Position numbers and translations under genes: made by a program
The notes under the pieces: generated by a model
Databases searched by the model: none
Told to the model about the DNA's origin: nothing
The model's input: the letters and a program-made list of their open reading frames with translations, nothing else
Part shown: piece by piece, positions 27,759-36,649 of the stretch
Numbering within the stretch: the stretch's first letter is position 1
Layout of the letters: every line of letters begins with the position of its first letter
Assembly: GCF_000829695.1 (NCBI RefSeq)
Contig: NZ_BBNN01000028.1
Span: 62,001-126,000, forward strand
Direction: 5' to 3'
Length of the DNA stretch: 64,000 nt
Source of the DNA: Streptomyces sp. NBRC 110035
GTDB taxonomy: Bacteria; Actinomycetota; Actinomycetes; Streptomycetales; Streptomycetaceae

Positions 27759-28694
27759 GTGAGTGAGACAACGCACGACGGCCCGGTCGCGGTCGGCGCA
27801 CCCGGGCCGCCCGACGACGGCCTCACGGCGGCCGAGCTCGCCGCCAAGTACGGACTGACGGTGAGCGGCGCCCGGCCGTCGCTCGTCGAATACGTCCGGC
27901 AGCTCTGGGGACGCCGGCACTTCATCCTCACCTTCTCCCGGGCGAAGCTGACCGCGCAGTACAGCCAGGCCAAGCTCGGCCAGCTGTGGCAGGTGGCCAC
28001 GCCGCTGCTGAACGCGGCCGTGTACTTCTTCATCTTCGGCCTGCTGCTGGGCGCCCGCCGGGGCATTCCGAGCGACGTCTACGTCCCGTTCCTGGTGACG
28101 GGCGTGTTCGTGTTCACGTTCACGCAGAGCTCGGTCCTCGCCGGGGTGCGGGCCATCTCCGGCAACCTCGGCCTGGTGCGGGCCCTGCACTTCCCGCGGG
28201 CCGCGCTGCCCGTCTCGTTCGCGCTGCAGCAGCTCCAGCAGCTGCTGTTCTCGATGATCGTCCTGGTCGTCGTGGTGATGGCGTTCGGCAGCATGCCCGC
28301 CCTGTCCTGGCTGCTGGTCGTCCCCGCGCTGCTGCTCCAGTTCGTCTTCAACACCGGCCTCGCGCTGATCTTCGCGCGCCTCGGCAGCAGCACGCCGGAC
28401 CTGGCCCAGCTGATGCCGTTCGTGCTGCGCACCTGGATGTACGCCTCGGGCGTCATGTTCAGCATCCCGGCGATGCTCGCCGACAAGGACGTCCCCCACT
28501 GGCTCGCCGACGTCCTGCAGCTGAATCCCGCCGCGGTCTACATGGACCTGGTCCGCTTCGCGCTGATCGACGGCTACGGCTCCTCGTACCTGCCCGCCCA
28601 CGTGTGGGCGTTCGCGCTGGGCTGGGCGCTGCTGGCCGGCGTGATCGGCTTCATCTACTTCTGGAAGGCCGAGGAGAGGTACGGCCGTGGCTGA
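27759..28694 (+). CDS. ABC-2 type polysaccharide/teichoic-acid exporter permease (TagG-like)
   Basis: 311 aa. A cytoplasmic N-terminus of about 60 residues (PSLVEYVRQLWGRRHFIL) is followed by six membrane segments. YSQAKLGQLWQVATPLLNA is the characteristic opening of Wzm/TagG permeases. With the ATPase downstream (8-bp overlap) it should flip or export a lipid-linked glycan, teichoic-acid-like polymer or glycolipid. GTG 27759 is used, with GAGGGA about 12 bases upstream. The 98-bp gap after the glycosyltransferase is the largest in the operon and could hold an internal promoter. Confidence 0.9.
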   Translation: MSETTHDGPVAVGAPGPPDDGLTAAELAAKYGLTVSGARPSLVEYVRQLWGRRHFILTFSRAKLTAQYSQAKLGQLWQVATPLLNAAVYFFIFGLLLGARRGIPSDVYVPFLVTGVFVFTFTQSSVLAGVRAISGNLGLVRALHFPRAALPVSFALQQLQQLLFSMIVLVVVVMAFGSMPALSWLLVVPALLLQFVFNTGLALIFARLGSSTPDLAQLMPFVLRTWMYASGVMFSIPAMLADKDVPHWLADVLQLNPAAVYMDLVRFALIDGYGSSYLPAHVWAFALGWALLAGVIGFIYFWKAEERYGRG

Positions 28695-29475
28695 CCGGAG
28701 GACGGACACACACATCCCCACCGTCGTCGCGGACGACCTGCACATCGTCTACCGCGTCAACGGTGTGCGCGGCGGCCGCGGCAGCGCCACGGCGGCGCTC
28801 AGCCGGATGATACGGCGGGGCAAGGACGACGAGGCGCGGGGTGTGCGCAAGGTGCACGCGGTGCGCGGGGTCTCCTTCGTCGCCCACCGGGGCGAGGCGA
28901 TCGGCCTGATCGGCTCCAACGGCTCCGGCAAGTCGACCCTGCTGCGGGCCATCGCCGGCCTGCTGCCCGCGGAGAAGGGCAAGGTCTACACCGACGGCCA
29001 GCCCTCCCTGCTCGGCGTCAACGCCGCCCTGATGAACGACCTGACGGGCGAGCGGAACGTCGTACTCGGCGGGCTCGCCATGGGCATGTCCCGCGAGCAG
29101 ATCCGGCAGCGCTACCAGGAGATCGTCGACTTCTCCGGCATCAACGAGAAGGGCGACTTCATCACCCTGCCGATGCGCACCTACTCCTCCGGCATGGCGG
29201 CCCGGCTCCGCTTCTCCATCGCGGCGGCCAAGGACCACGACGTCCTGATGATCGACGAGGCGCTGGCCACCGGCGACCGCAAGTTCCAGAAGCGCTCCGA
29301 GGCGCGCATCCGGGAACTGCGCAAGGAGGCCGGCACCGTCTTCCTGGTCAGCCACAACAACAAGTCGATCCGTGACACCTGCGACCGCGTGCTGTGGCTG
29401 GAGCGCGGCGAACTGCGCATGGACGGCCCGACGGACGAGGTACTCAAGGAGTACGAGAAGTTCACCGCCAAGTAG
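28687..29475 (+). CDS. ABC-2 type exporter ATPase (TagH/Wzt-like)
   Basis: 262 aa. Walker A GSNGSGKST (about residues 76-84), signature YSSGMAARLRFS, Walker B VLMIDEALATGD and the switch His in FLVSHNNKSIRD. The long N-terminal stretch before Walker A and the DEALATGD form are typical of TagH/Wzt. There is no large C-terminal glycan-binding domain as in some Wzt proteins. Partner of the upstream permease. The operon ends here, about 300 bp before the hopanoid genes. Confidence 0.93.
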   Translation: MADRRTDTHIPTVVADDLHIVYRVNGVRGGRGSATAALSRMIRRGKDDEARGVRKVHAVRGVSFVAHRGEAIGLIGSNGSGKSTLLRAIAGLLPAEKGKVYTDGQPSLLGVNAALMNDLTGERNVVLGGLAMGMSREQIRQRYQEIVDFSGINEKGDFITLPMRTYSSGMAARLRFSIAAAKDHDVLMIDEALATGDRKFQKRSEARIRELRKEAGTVFLVSHNNKSIRDTCDRVLWLERGELRMDGPTDEVLKEYEKFTAK

Positions 29476-29780
29476 CCGGGGCCGCCTGCCCACACCCCTG
29501 CGGCCGGAACCGGCCGAGAGGGGCGGACGTCTGCAAAGGAAACGTCAACTCCTGCCGTGTGCAGGAATCCTGACACGGACCGGTTCGTTGTTCCGAGGCG
29601 CGGGGAGACCCCGGCGGTCCGTACCGCGCTGTACAACGTAAGCTGTACCGGTCCTTAAAGGCGGCAATCAGGGCCATAACGCGCGACACCCAACGGCGAC
29701 CCGGTCGGGCGGAAACACGGGCGGCGTGTCCGAAATAGTGCGTATTGGGTCGGCAGTGTAGAACGGGAGATGTGACGGCA
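29476..29780. promoter_or_regulatory. Upstream region of the hopanoid operon
   Basis: Contains a small hairpin at 29550-29566 (6-bp arms, 5-nt loop) that may terminate the exporter operon, a pair of TGTAC motifs near 29631-29651, and the locally lower-GC sequence 29655-29765 where the hpnC promoter is expected. I could not fix the promoter boxes. No protein-coding frame is convincing between 29476 and 29780. Confidence 0.4.
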
Positions 29781-29846
29781 ATGGCTACGGAGACTCCCCT
29801 GCTGAGCGCAGCATGTGCCGTCCCCGCCCAGGGCTGCCCGCGATGA
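29781..29846 (+). CDS. Possible 21-aa leader peptide overlapping the hpnC start
   Basis: An ORF beginning MATETPLLSAACAV, with GGGAGATG about 9 bases upstream of ATG 29781 and a TGA at 29844-29846 overlapping the hpnC ATG at 29843 (ATGA). The ribosome-binding site is better than that of hpnC, so translation of hpnC may depend on reading this frame. It may instead be fortuitous; I do not recognise the peptide. Confidence 0.35.
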   Translation: MATETPLLSAACAVPAQGCPR

Positions 29847-30766
29847 CGCGAACCGGCACGGTGTGCCCGGCAGGTCCCGGGGGCGCCCCTCTGGACACCG
29901 AGCGCGCCACCCTGGACAAGGCGGCCACCGAGAACTTCCCGGTGGCGCCGTTCTTCCTGCCCCGGGCCTGGCGCGACGACCTGATGGCGGTCTACGGCTA
30001 CGCCCGGCTCGTCGACGACATCGGCGACGGCGACCTGGCCCCCGGCGGTGCCGACGCCGAGCTGCTCGGCGTCGCCCCCGGCCGGGCGGCCGACCGGACG
30101 GCGCTGCTCGACGCCTTCGAGGCGGATCTGCGCCGCGTCTTCGACGCGGTCCCGCACCATCCGCTGCTGCGCAGGCTCCAGCCGACGGTCCGCCGCCGCG
30201 GCCTGCCCCCCGGACCCTTCCTCGGCCTGATCGCCGCCAACCGTCAGGACCAGGTCGTCAGCCGCTACGAGACCTACGACGACCTGCTCGCCTACTGCGA
30301 GCTGTCGGCCAACCCGGTCGGCCGCCTCGTCCTCGGCGTCACCGGAACCTCGACCCCCGAGCGGATCCGTCGTTCCGACGCGGTCTGCACCGCCCTCCAG
30401 ATCGTCGAGCACCTCCAGGACGTCACCGAGGACCTCGGCCGCGACCGCGTCTACCTGCCCGCCGAGGACATGGAACGCTTCCACGTGGACGAGGCGGATC
30501 TCGCCGCGCCGCACGCCGGCGCGTCGGTGCGCGCCCTGGTCGCGTTCCAGGCGCAGCGGGCCAGGGAGCTCCTCGAGGAGGGCGCCCCCCTGGTGGGCAG
30601 CGTCCACGGCAGGGTGAAGCTGCTGCTCGCAGGATTCGTGGCAGGGGGACGGGCGGCCCTGGGCGCGATCGCCGCCGCCGAGTACGACGTACTTCCCGGT
30701 CCGCCGAGGCCCGGCAAGGCCCGGCTGCTGCGCGAGGCCGGCACGACGCTGCGAGGAGAGGGGTGA
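29843..30766 (+). CDS. hpnC: Hydroxysqualene synthase HpnC
   Basis: 307 aa. First committed step of the HpnCDE route: HpnD makes presqualene diphosphate and HpnC converts it to hydroxysqualene. The two Asp-rich Mg-binding motifs of the trans-prenyltransferase fold are visible as RLVDDIGDGD (about residues 52-61) and EHLQDVTEDLGRDRVYLP. ENFPVAPFFLPRAWR at the N-terminus is typical of HpnC. ATG 29843 was chosen; its own Shine-Dalgarno is weak, and it overlaps the stop of a short upstream frame. The stop overlaps hpnD by 4 bp. Confidence 0.95.
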   Translation: MTRTGTVCPAGPGGAPLDTERATLDKAATENFPVAPFFLPRAWRDDLMAVYGYARLVDDIGDGDLAPGGADAELLGVAPGRAADRTALLDAFEADLRRVFDAVPHHPLLRRLQPTVRRRGLPPGPFLGLIAANRQDQVVSRYETYDDLLAYCELSANPVGRLVLGVTGTSTPERIRRSDAVCTALQIVEHLQDVTEDLGRDRVYLPAEDMERFHVDEADLAAPHAGASVRALVAFQAQRARELLEEGAPLVGSVHGRVKLLLAGFVAGGRAALGAIAAAEYDVLPGPPRPGKARLLREAGTTLRGEG

Positions 30767-31713
30767 TCCCGGCAGTGGAGTCGGACACACACACATCGGC
30801 GCCGGTACTCGCCGCATACAGCTACTGCGAGGCCGTCACCGGACAGCAGGCCCGGAACTTCGCCTACGGCATCCGGCTGCTGCCGCCGCCGAAGCGACGC
30901 GCGATGTCGGCGCTGTACGCGTTCTCCCGCCGTGTCGACGACATCGGCGACGGCGCGCTGGCGGACGACGTCAAGGTCGCCCGGCTCGAGGACACCCGGG
31001 CGCTGCTCACCCGGGTCCGGGACGGCGCGGTCGACGAGGACGACACCGACCCGGTGGCCGTCGCCCTCGCCCACACCGCGCGGCAGTTCCCGGTCCCGCT
31101 CGGCGGCCTCGACGAACTGATCGACGGCGTCCAGATGGACGTGCGCGGCGAGACCTACGAAACCTGGGACGACCTGAAGGCCTACTGCCGCTGTGTGGCC
31201 GGCGCCATCGGGCGGGTCTCCCTCGGCGTCTTCGGCACCGAACCCGGCGCACGGGGCGCCGAACGCGCCCCCGAGTACGCCGACACCCTGGGGCTCGGGC
31301 TCCAGCTCACCAACATCCTCCGGGACATCCGGGAGGACGCCGAGGGCGGGCGCATCTATCTGCCCTCCGACGACCTCGCCAAGTTCGGCTGTTCGGCCGG
31401 GTTCGGCGGGCCGACCCCGCCGGAGGGCTCCGACTTCGCCGGCCTCGTCCACTTCGAGGTGCGCCGGGCCCGCGCCCTGTTCGCCGAGGGCTACCGGCTG
31501 CTGCCCATGCTCGACCGGCGCAGCGGCGCCTGCGTCGCCGCCATGGCCGGCATCTACCGCCGCCTCCTCGACCGCATCGAGCGCGAGCCCGAGGCCGTGC
31601 TGCGCGGCCGGGTCTCCCTGCCCGGACGGGAGAAGGCCTACGTCGCGGTGCGCGGCCTGTCCGGTCTGGACACCCGGCACGTCACCCGGCGGACCGTCAG
31701 GAGGCGCGCCTGA
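30763..31713 (+). CDS. hpnD: Presqualene diphosphate synthase HpnD
   Basis: 316 aa. It condenses two farnesyl diphosphates to presqualene diphosphate. Asp motifs: FSRRVDDIGDGAL (about residues 60-72) and LTNILRDIREDAEGGRIYLP (about 180-199). YCEAVTGQQARNFAYGIRLLP is the usual HpnD opening. GTG 30763 overlaps the hpnC stop (GTGA) with GAGGAGAGG directly upstream. The stop (31711-31713) shares one base with the start of a 46-aa gene. Confidence 0.96.
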   Translation: MIPAVESDTHTSAPVLAAYSYCEAVTGQQARNFAYGIRLLPPPKRRAMSALYAFSRRVDDIGDGALADDVKVARLEDTRALLTRVRDGAVDEDDTDPVAVALAHTARQFPVPLGGLDELIDGVQMDVRGETYETWDDLKAYCRCVAGAIGRVSLGVFGTEPGARGAERAPEYADTLGLGLQLTNILRDIREDAEGGRIYLPSDDLAKFGCSAGFGGPTPPEGSDFAGLVHFEVRRARALFAEGYRLLPMLDRRSGACVAAMAGIYRRLLDRIEREPEAVLRGRVSLPGREKAYVAVRGLSGLDTRHVTRRTVRRRA

Positions 31714-31853
31714 TGGACGCACCTCTCCCACCCGGTCGCGCCCCCGGCACACGGGGCGCACCCCTTTGCCGCGGCCTCGCGTCCCTTCCCGGGAGGGCTC
31801 TTCGCGCACCGGTCCGGCGGCACGGCGGCCGGGCAGGGGAGGGCACGTCATGA
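31713..31853 (+). CDS. 46-aa gene between hpnD and hpnE (DUF6380-like)
   Basis: Begins MDAPLPPGRAPGTRGA and ends RRHGGRAGEGTS. The ATG at 31713 shares its A with the hpnD stop (TGATG), and the TGA at 31851-31853 overlaps the hpnE ATG at 31850 (ATGA). The whole 136-bp gap between hpnD and hpnE is therefore filled by one coupled frame. The pattern (CRGLASLPGRALRAPVRRHGG) resembles short proteins of Streptomyces hopanoid loci that I recall as DUF6380. No function is known. The protein is basic, Arg/Gly/Pro-rich and probably disordered. Confidence 0.6.
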   Translation: MDAPLPPGRAPGTRGAPLCRGLASLPGRALRAPVRRHGGRAGEGTS

Positions 31854-33319
31854 CCCGTGTCACCAGTTCCGGGGAACTGCTCACCGCCGACGACGCACCG
31901 GCGGGGCGGCACGCCGTCGTGGTCGGTGGCGGTCTCGCCGGCGTCACCGCCGCGCTCGCGCTCGCCGACGCCGGCGTGCGCGTCACCCTGTTCGAAGGCC
32001 GCCCCCGGCTCGGCGGGCTCGCCTTCTCCTTCCAGCGCGGCGACCTGACCGTCGACAACGGCCAGCACGTCTACCTGCGCTGCTGCACCGCCTACCGCTG
32101 GTTCCTCGACCGGATCGACGGCACGGCCCTGGCACCGCTGCAGAACCGTCTCGACGTGCCCGTGATCGACGCCGGCCGGCCCGCGGGACGCCGGCTCGGC
32201 CGGCTGCGCCGCGACCCGCTGCCCGTCCCCCTCCACCTGGGGCGCAGCCTCGCCGCCTACCCGCACCTCTCGCTCGCCGAACGGGCGGGTGTGGGCCGCG
32301 CCGCGCTCGCGCTCAAGGGACTCGACCTCGCCGATCCCGCCCTCGACGACCAGGACTTCGGCAGCTGGCTGGCCGCGCACGGCCAGTCGCCGCGCGCCGT
32401 CGAGGCGCTGTGGGACCTGGTGGGGGTCGCCACCCTCAACGCGGTCGCGGGCGACGCCTCGCTGGCGCTGGCCGCGATGGTCTTCAAGACCGGCCTGCTG
32501 TCCGACCCGGGTGCGGCCGACATCGGCTGGGCCCATGTCCCGCTGGGCGACCTGCACGACGGGCTGGCCCGCAAGGCGCTCGACTCTGCCGGGGTCCGCA
32601 CCGAGGTGCGTACCCGCGTCACCTCCGTCACCGCCCGCGGCGACGGAGGCTGGAGCGTCCGGGCCCCCGGCGGGACCCTCGACGCGGACGCCGTCGTCCT
32701 CGCCGTACCCCAGCGCGAGACGCACGGCCTGCTGCCCGCCGGAGCGCTCGACGATCCCGGGCGGCTGCTCGGCATCGGCACCGCACCGATCCTCAACCTC
32801 CACGTCGTCTACGACCGCACCGTGCTCACCAGCCCGTTCTTCGCCGCCCTCGGCAGCCCCGTGCAGTGGGTCTTCGACCGCACCCGGTCCTCCGGCCTGC
32901 GCCGGGGCCAGTACCTGGCCGTGTCGCAGTCGGTCGCCCACCACGACATCGACGAGCCCGTGGCCGCGCTGCGCGAGCGCTACCTGCCGGAACTGGAACG
33001 CCTGCTGCCGCGCGCCCGCGACGCCGGCGTGCGGGACTTCTTCGTCACCCGGGAGCGCACCGCGACGTTCGCCCCCACTCCCGGCGTCGGACGGCTCAGG
33101 CCCGGTGCCCGCACCAAGGTTCCCGGCCTGTACCTGGCCGGAGCGTGGACCGCCACCGGGTGGCCCGCGACCATGGAGGGCGCGGTCCGCAGCGGCGTCG
33201 GCGCGGCGGACGCCGCGCTGAGCGCCCTGGGCCGGCCACGGCCCCGCCACCTCTTCGCGTGGGACGGGGAAGCCGGCCGCGGCGCCCGGGGCCCCGCCGT
33301 GCGAGGGGAACTCCGGTGA
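31850..33319 (+). CDS. hpnE: Hydroxysqualene dehydroxylase HpnE
   Basis: 489 aa FAD-dependent amine-oxidase-fold enzyme that reduces hydroxysqualene to squalene. FAD-binding HAVVVGGGLAGVTAALALAD lies at about residues 23-42, followed by RLGGLAFSF; the C-terminal FAD motif is VPGLYLAGAWTATGWPATMEG. ATG 31850 has GGGGAGGG 7 bases upstream and overlaps the small upstream frame. The stop overlaps an in-frame GTG of the prenyl synthase gene, so coupling is possible there too. Confidence 0.95.
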   Translation: MTRVTSSGELLTADDAPAGRHAVVVGGGLAGVTAALALADAGVRVTLFEGRPRLGGLAFSFQRGDLTVDNGQHVYLRCCTAYRWFLDRIDGTALAPLQNRLDVPVIDAGRPAGRRLGRLRRDPLPVPLHLGRSLAAYPHLSLAERAGVGRAALALKGLDLADPALDDQDFGSWLAAHGQSPRAVEALWDLVGVATLNAVAGDASLALAAMVFKTGLLSDPGAADIGWAHVPLGDLHDGLARKALDSAGVRTEVRTRVTSVTARGDGGWSVRAPGGTLDADAVVLAVPQRETHGLLPAGALDDPGRLLGIGTAPILNLHVVYDRTVLTSPFFAALGSPVQWVFDRTRSSGLRRGQYLAVSQSVAHHDIDEPVAALRERYLPELERLLPRARDAGVRDFFVTRERTATFAPTPGVGRLRPGARTKVPGLYLAGAWTATGWPATMEGAVRSGVGAADAALSALGRPRPRHLFAWDGEAGRGARGPAVRGELR

Positions 33320-33381
33320 GCGCCGACGCACCCGCCGCGGCGGGCCCCCGCACCCCCGGTACCGCAACAAGAGGAGAGACT

Positions 33382-34455
33382 GTGCCCACTGTGCCCCCGG
33401 CCTCGAAGGCCGCTGGAAGGACCGCGGCGGACGTGCCCGCGCTCCTGGAGCGCGGCAGGACACTGGCCATGCCGGTACTGCGGGCGGCCATCGGCCGCCT
33501 GGCGCCTCCCATGGACACCGTCGCCGCCTACCACTTCGGCTGGATCGACTCCCTGGGCAGGCCCGCGGACGGCGACGGCGGCAAGGCCGTGCGCCCCGCG
33601 CTCGCCGTGCTGTCAGCCGAGGTCACCGGTGCCGCCCCCGAGGTCGGCGTCCCGGGCGCCGTCGCCGTCGAACTCGTCCACAACTTCTCCCTGCTGCACG
33701 ACGACCTGATGGACGGCGACGAGCAGCGCAGGCACCGCGACACCGTCTGGAAGGTGCACGGTCCCGCCCAGGCCATCCTCGTCGGCGACGCCCTGTTCGC
33801 CCTCGCCAACGAGGTGCTGCTGGAGCTGGGCACCGTCGAGGCCGGCCGGGCCACCCGCCGGCTGACCACCGCCACCCGCGCCCTCATCGACGGCCAGGCA
33901 CAGGACATCTCCTACGAGCACCGCGACCGCGTCGGCGTCGAGGAGTGCCTGGAGATGGAGGGCAACAAGACCGGCGCCCTGCTCGCCTGCGCCAGCTCCG
34001 TCGGCGCCGTGCTCGGCGGCGCCGACGCGCGCACCGCCGACACCCTGGAGAAGTACGGCTACCACCTCGGGCTGGCCTTCCAGGCCGTCGACGACCTCCT
34101 CGGCATCTGGGGCGACCCGGCTGCCACCGGCAAGCAGACCTGGAGCGATCTGCGCCAGCGCAAGAAGTCCCTCCCCGTCGTGGCGGCGCTCGCCGCGGGC
34201 GGCCCGGCCTCCGAGCAGCTCGCGGGGATCCTCGCCGCCGACGCCGGCAGCAGCGACTTCGCCACCTTCTCCGAGGAGGAGTTCGCGGCCCGCGCGGCCC
34301 TCATCGATCAGGCCGGCGGACGGGAGTGGACCGCCGAGGAAGCGCGTCGCCAGCACACCATCGCCATCGAGGCCCTCGACGCCGTCGACATGCCCGACAG
34401 GGTGCGGGAGCAGTTCACGGCGCTCGCGGACTTCGTCGTCGTACGAAAGAGATGA
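33382..34455 (+). CDS. Polyprenyl (farnesyl/geranylgeranyl-type) diphosphate synthase
   Basis: 357 aa. First Asp-rich motif in HNFSLLHDDLMDGD (about residues 105-118) and second in FQAVDDLLGIWGD, with the GGKAVRPAL diphosphate-binding Lys/Arg. It extends DMAPP/GPP with IPP to C15-C20; in this operon it most likely supplies farnesyl diphosphate for HpnD. Start GTG 33382 is preferred for its GAGGAGAG site 6 bases upstream. GTG 33316, overlapping the hpnE stop, would add 22 low-complexity residues. Chain length cannot be fixed without a model. Confidence 0.93.
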   Translation: MPTVPPASKAAGRTAADVPALLERGRTLAMPVLRAAIGRLAPPMDTVAAYHFGWIDSLGRPADGDGGKAVRPALAVLSAEVTGAAPEVGVPGAVAVELVHNFSLLHDDLMDGDEQRRHRDTVWKVHGPAQAILVGDALFALANEVLLELGTVEAGRATRRLTTATRALIDGQAQDISYEHRDRVGVEECLEMEGNKTGALLACASSVGAVLGGADARTADTLEKYGYHLGLAFQAVDDLLGIWGDPAATGKQTWSDLRQRKKSLPVVAALAAGGPASEQLAGILAADAGSSDFATFSEEEFAARAALIDQAGGREWTAEEARRQHTIAIEALDAVDMPDRVREQFTALADFVVVRKR

Positions 34456-34573
34456 TCACTATCGGTCGAATAGCCCTCGCGTAGTCGCCGGCCGGTGTTG
34501 CGGGGAGCAGGCACCGGCCGACGGCGGACCCACAGCAGACGCACACATTGCAGGACTGCACGAAGGGGAAGCC

Positions 34574-36649
34574 ATGACAGCGACGACCGACGGAAGCACC
34601 GGGGCGGCGTGGCCGTCCTCGGTGGCCGCGGCCAGCGACACCGACACCGACATCCCCGTGGCGACCGGGGGACCCGACATCGCCGCCGGCGCCATGCGGC
34701 GCGCCACCGAGTTCCTGCTGTCCCGCCAGGACGCCCAGGGCTGGTGGAAGGGGGACCTCGAGACCAACGTCACGATGGATGCCGAGGACCTGCTGCTGCG
34801 TCAGTTCCTCGGCATCCTCGAGGAGGAGACCGCCCGTGCCGCCGCCCTGTTCGTCCGAAGCGAGCAGCGCGCGGACGGCACCTGGGCCACCTTCCACGGC
34901 GGGCCCGGCGACCTCTCCGCCACCATCGAGGCGTACGTCGCCCTGCGGCTGGCCGGTGACGCGCCGGACGCCCCGCACATGGCGCGCGCCGCCGCCTGGG
35001 TCCGCGGCCGGGGCGGGATCGCCGCCTCCCGGGTCTTCACCCGGATCTGGCTGGCCCTGTTCGGCTGGTGGAAGTGGGAGGACCTGCCCGAACTTCCGCC
35101 CGAGCTGATCTGGTTCCCGTCCTGGGCGCCGCTCAACATCTACGACTTCGGCTGCTGGGCCCGCCAGACCATCGTCCCGCTGACGATCGTCTCCGCCAAG
35201 CGGCCGGTACGGCCCGCCCCCTTCCCGCTCGACGAACTGCACACCGACCCGGCCCGTCCCCGCCCTCCCGGACGGATGGCACCGGCGGCCAGTTGGGACG
35301 GCGTCTTCCAGCGGCTCGACAAGGGCCTGCACGCGCTGCGCCGGGCCGTCCCGAGCCGACTGCGCGGGGCGGCGATGAACGCCGCGGCCCGCTGGATCAT
35401 CGAGCGGCAGGAGAACGACGGCTGCTGGGGCGGCATCCAGCCGCCCGCCGTGTACTCCGTCATCGCGCTGCACCTGCTCGGCTACGACCTGAACCACCCG
35501 GTGATGCGTGCCGGACTGGACTCCCTCGACCGGTTCGCCGTGTGGCGCGAGGACGGTGCCCGGATGATCGAGGCCTGCCAGTCCCCGGTGTGGGACACCT
35601 GCCTGGCCACCATCGCCCTCGCCGACGCCGGCCTGCCCGCCGACCACCCCCAACTGGTCAGGGCCGCCGACTGGATGCTCGGCGAACAGGTCGTACGGCC
35701 CGGCGACTGGTCGGTACGCAGACCGGGACTCCCACCGGGCGGCTGGGCGTTCGAGTTCCACAACGACAACTACCCCGACATCGACGACACCGCCGAGGTG
35801 GTCCTCGCGCTCCGCCGGGTCAAGCACCACGACCCGGAGCGCGTGGACAACGCCGTCGGCCGCGGGGTCCGCTGGAACCTCGGCATGCAGTCCCGCAACG
35901 GCGCCTGGGGCGCCTTCGACGTCGACAACACCAGCCCGTTCCCCAACCGGCTGCCGTTCTGCGACTTCGGCGAGGTCATCGACCCACCGTCGGCCGATGT
36001 CACCGCGCACGTGGTGGAGATGCTCGCCGTCGAAGGGCTCGCCCACGACCCGCGCACCCGGCGCGGCATCCGCTGGCTGCTCGCCGAACAGGAACCGGAC
36101 GGCTCGTGGTTCGGACGCTGGGGCGTCAACTACCTCTACGGCACCGGGTCCGTGGTGCCGGCGCTGGTCGCCGCCGGCCTCCCCGGCTCGCACCCGTCGA
36201 TCCGACGGGCCGTGGCCTGGCTGGAGTCGGTCCAGAACGACGACGGGGGCTGGGGCGAGGACCTGCGCTCCTACCGCGACTCCCGCGAGTGGAGCGGAAA
36301 GGGTGCCTCGACCGCCTCGCAGACCGGGTGGGCGCTGATGGCCCTGCTGGCGGCCGGCGAGAAGAAGTCCGCGGCCGTGGAACGCGGCATCGCCTGGCTG
36401 GCGGCCACCCAGCACGAGGACGGCTCCTGGGACGAGCCCTACTTCACCGGCACGGGCTTCCCCTGGGACTTCTCCATCAACTACCACCTCTACCGGCAGG
36501 TCTTCCCGCTCACCGCGCTCGGCCGGTACGTGAACGGGGAGCCGTTCGCCAAGACGCCGACGGCGGTGCCGGCGGAGGTGTCGGTCGTACAGCCGGAGGC
36601 GGACGCCGGTGCACAGCGGCAGCGGCTGGCCGAGGCGACAGGCAGCTGA
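34574..36649 (+). CDS. shc: Squalene-hopene cyclase
   Basis: 691 aa, standard length. It cyclises squalene to hopene and hopanol at the membrane. The catalytic class-II motif DIDDTA is at about residues 402-407. Several QW repeats are visible, for example QEPDGSWFGRWG, QNDDGGWGED and QHEDGSWDEPYFTG, and the C-terminal FSINYHLYRQVFPL is conserved. ATG 34574 follows GAAGGGGAAGCC. A 118-bp gap precedes it, containing a possible hairpin (arms near GGCCGGTG at 34489-34497 and CACCGGCC at 34512-34519). The stop and the hpnG start share one base. Confidence 0.97.
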   Translation: MTATTDGSTGAAWPSSVAAASDTDTDIPVATGGPDIAAGAMRRATEFLLSRQDAQGWWKGDLETNVTMDAEDLLLRQFLGILEEETARAAALFVRSEQRADGTWATFHGGPGDLSATIEAYVALRLAGDAPDAPHMARAAAWVRGRGGIAASRVFTRIWLALFGWWKWEDLPELPPELIWFPSWAPLNIYDFGCWARQTIVPLTIVSAKRPVRPAPFPLDELHTDPARPRPPGRMAPAASWDGVFQRLDKGLHALRRAVPSRLRGAAMNAAARWIIERQENDGCWGGIQPPAVYSVIALHLLGYDLNHPVMRAGLDSLDRFAVWREDGARMIEACQSPVWDTCLATIALADAGLPADHPQLVRAADWMLGEQVVRPGDWSVRRPGLPPGGWAFEFHNDNYPDIDDTAEVVLALRRVKHHDPERVDNAVGRGVRWNLGMQSRNGAWGAFDVDNTSPFPNRLPFCDFGEVIDPPSADVTAHVVEMLAVEGLAHDPRTRRGIRWLLAEQEPDGSWFGRWGVNYLYGTGSVVPALVAAGLPGSHPSIRRAVAWLESVQNDDGGWGEDLRSYRDSREWSGKGASTASQTGWALMALLAAGEKKSAAVERGIAWLAATQHEDGSWDEPYFTGTGFPWDFSINYHLYRQVFPLTALGRYVNGEPFAKTPTAVPAEVSVVQPEADAGAQRQRLAEATGS

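Noticed and set aside
34452..34484. 10-codon frame MITIGRIALA overlapping the prenyl synthase stop
   Set aside because: Too short and without a clear ribosome-binding site; overlap of ATGA form can arise by chance.
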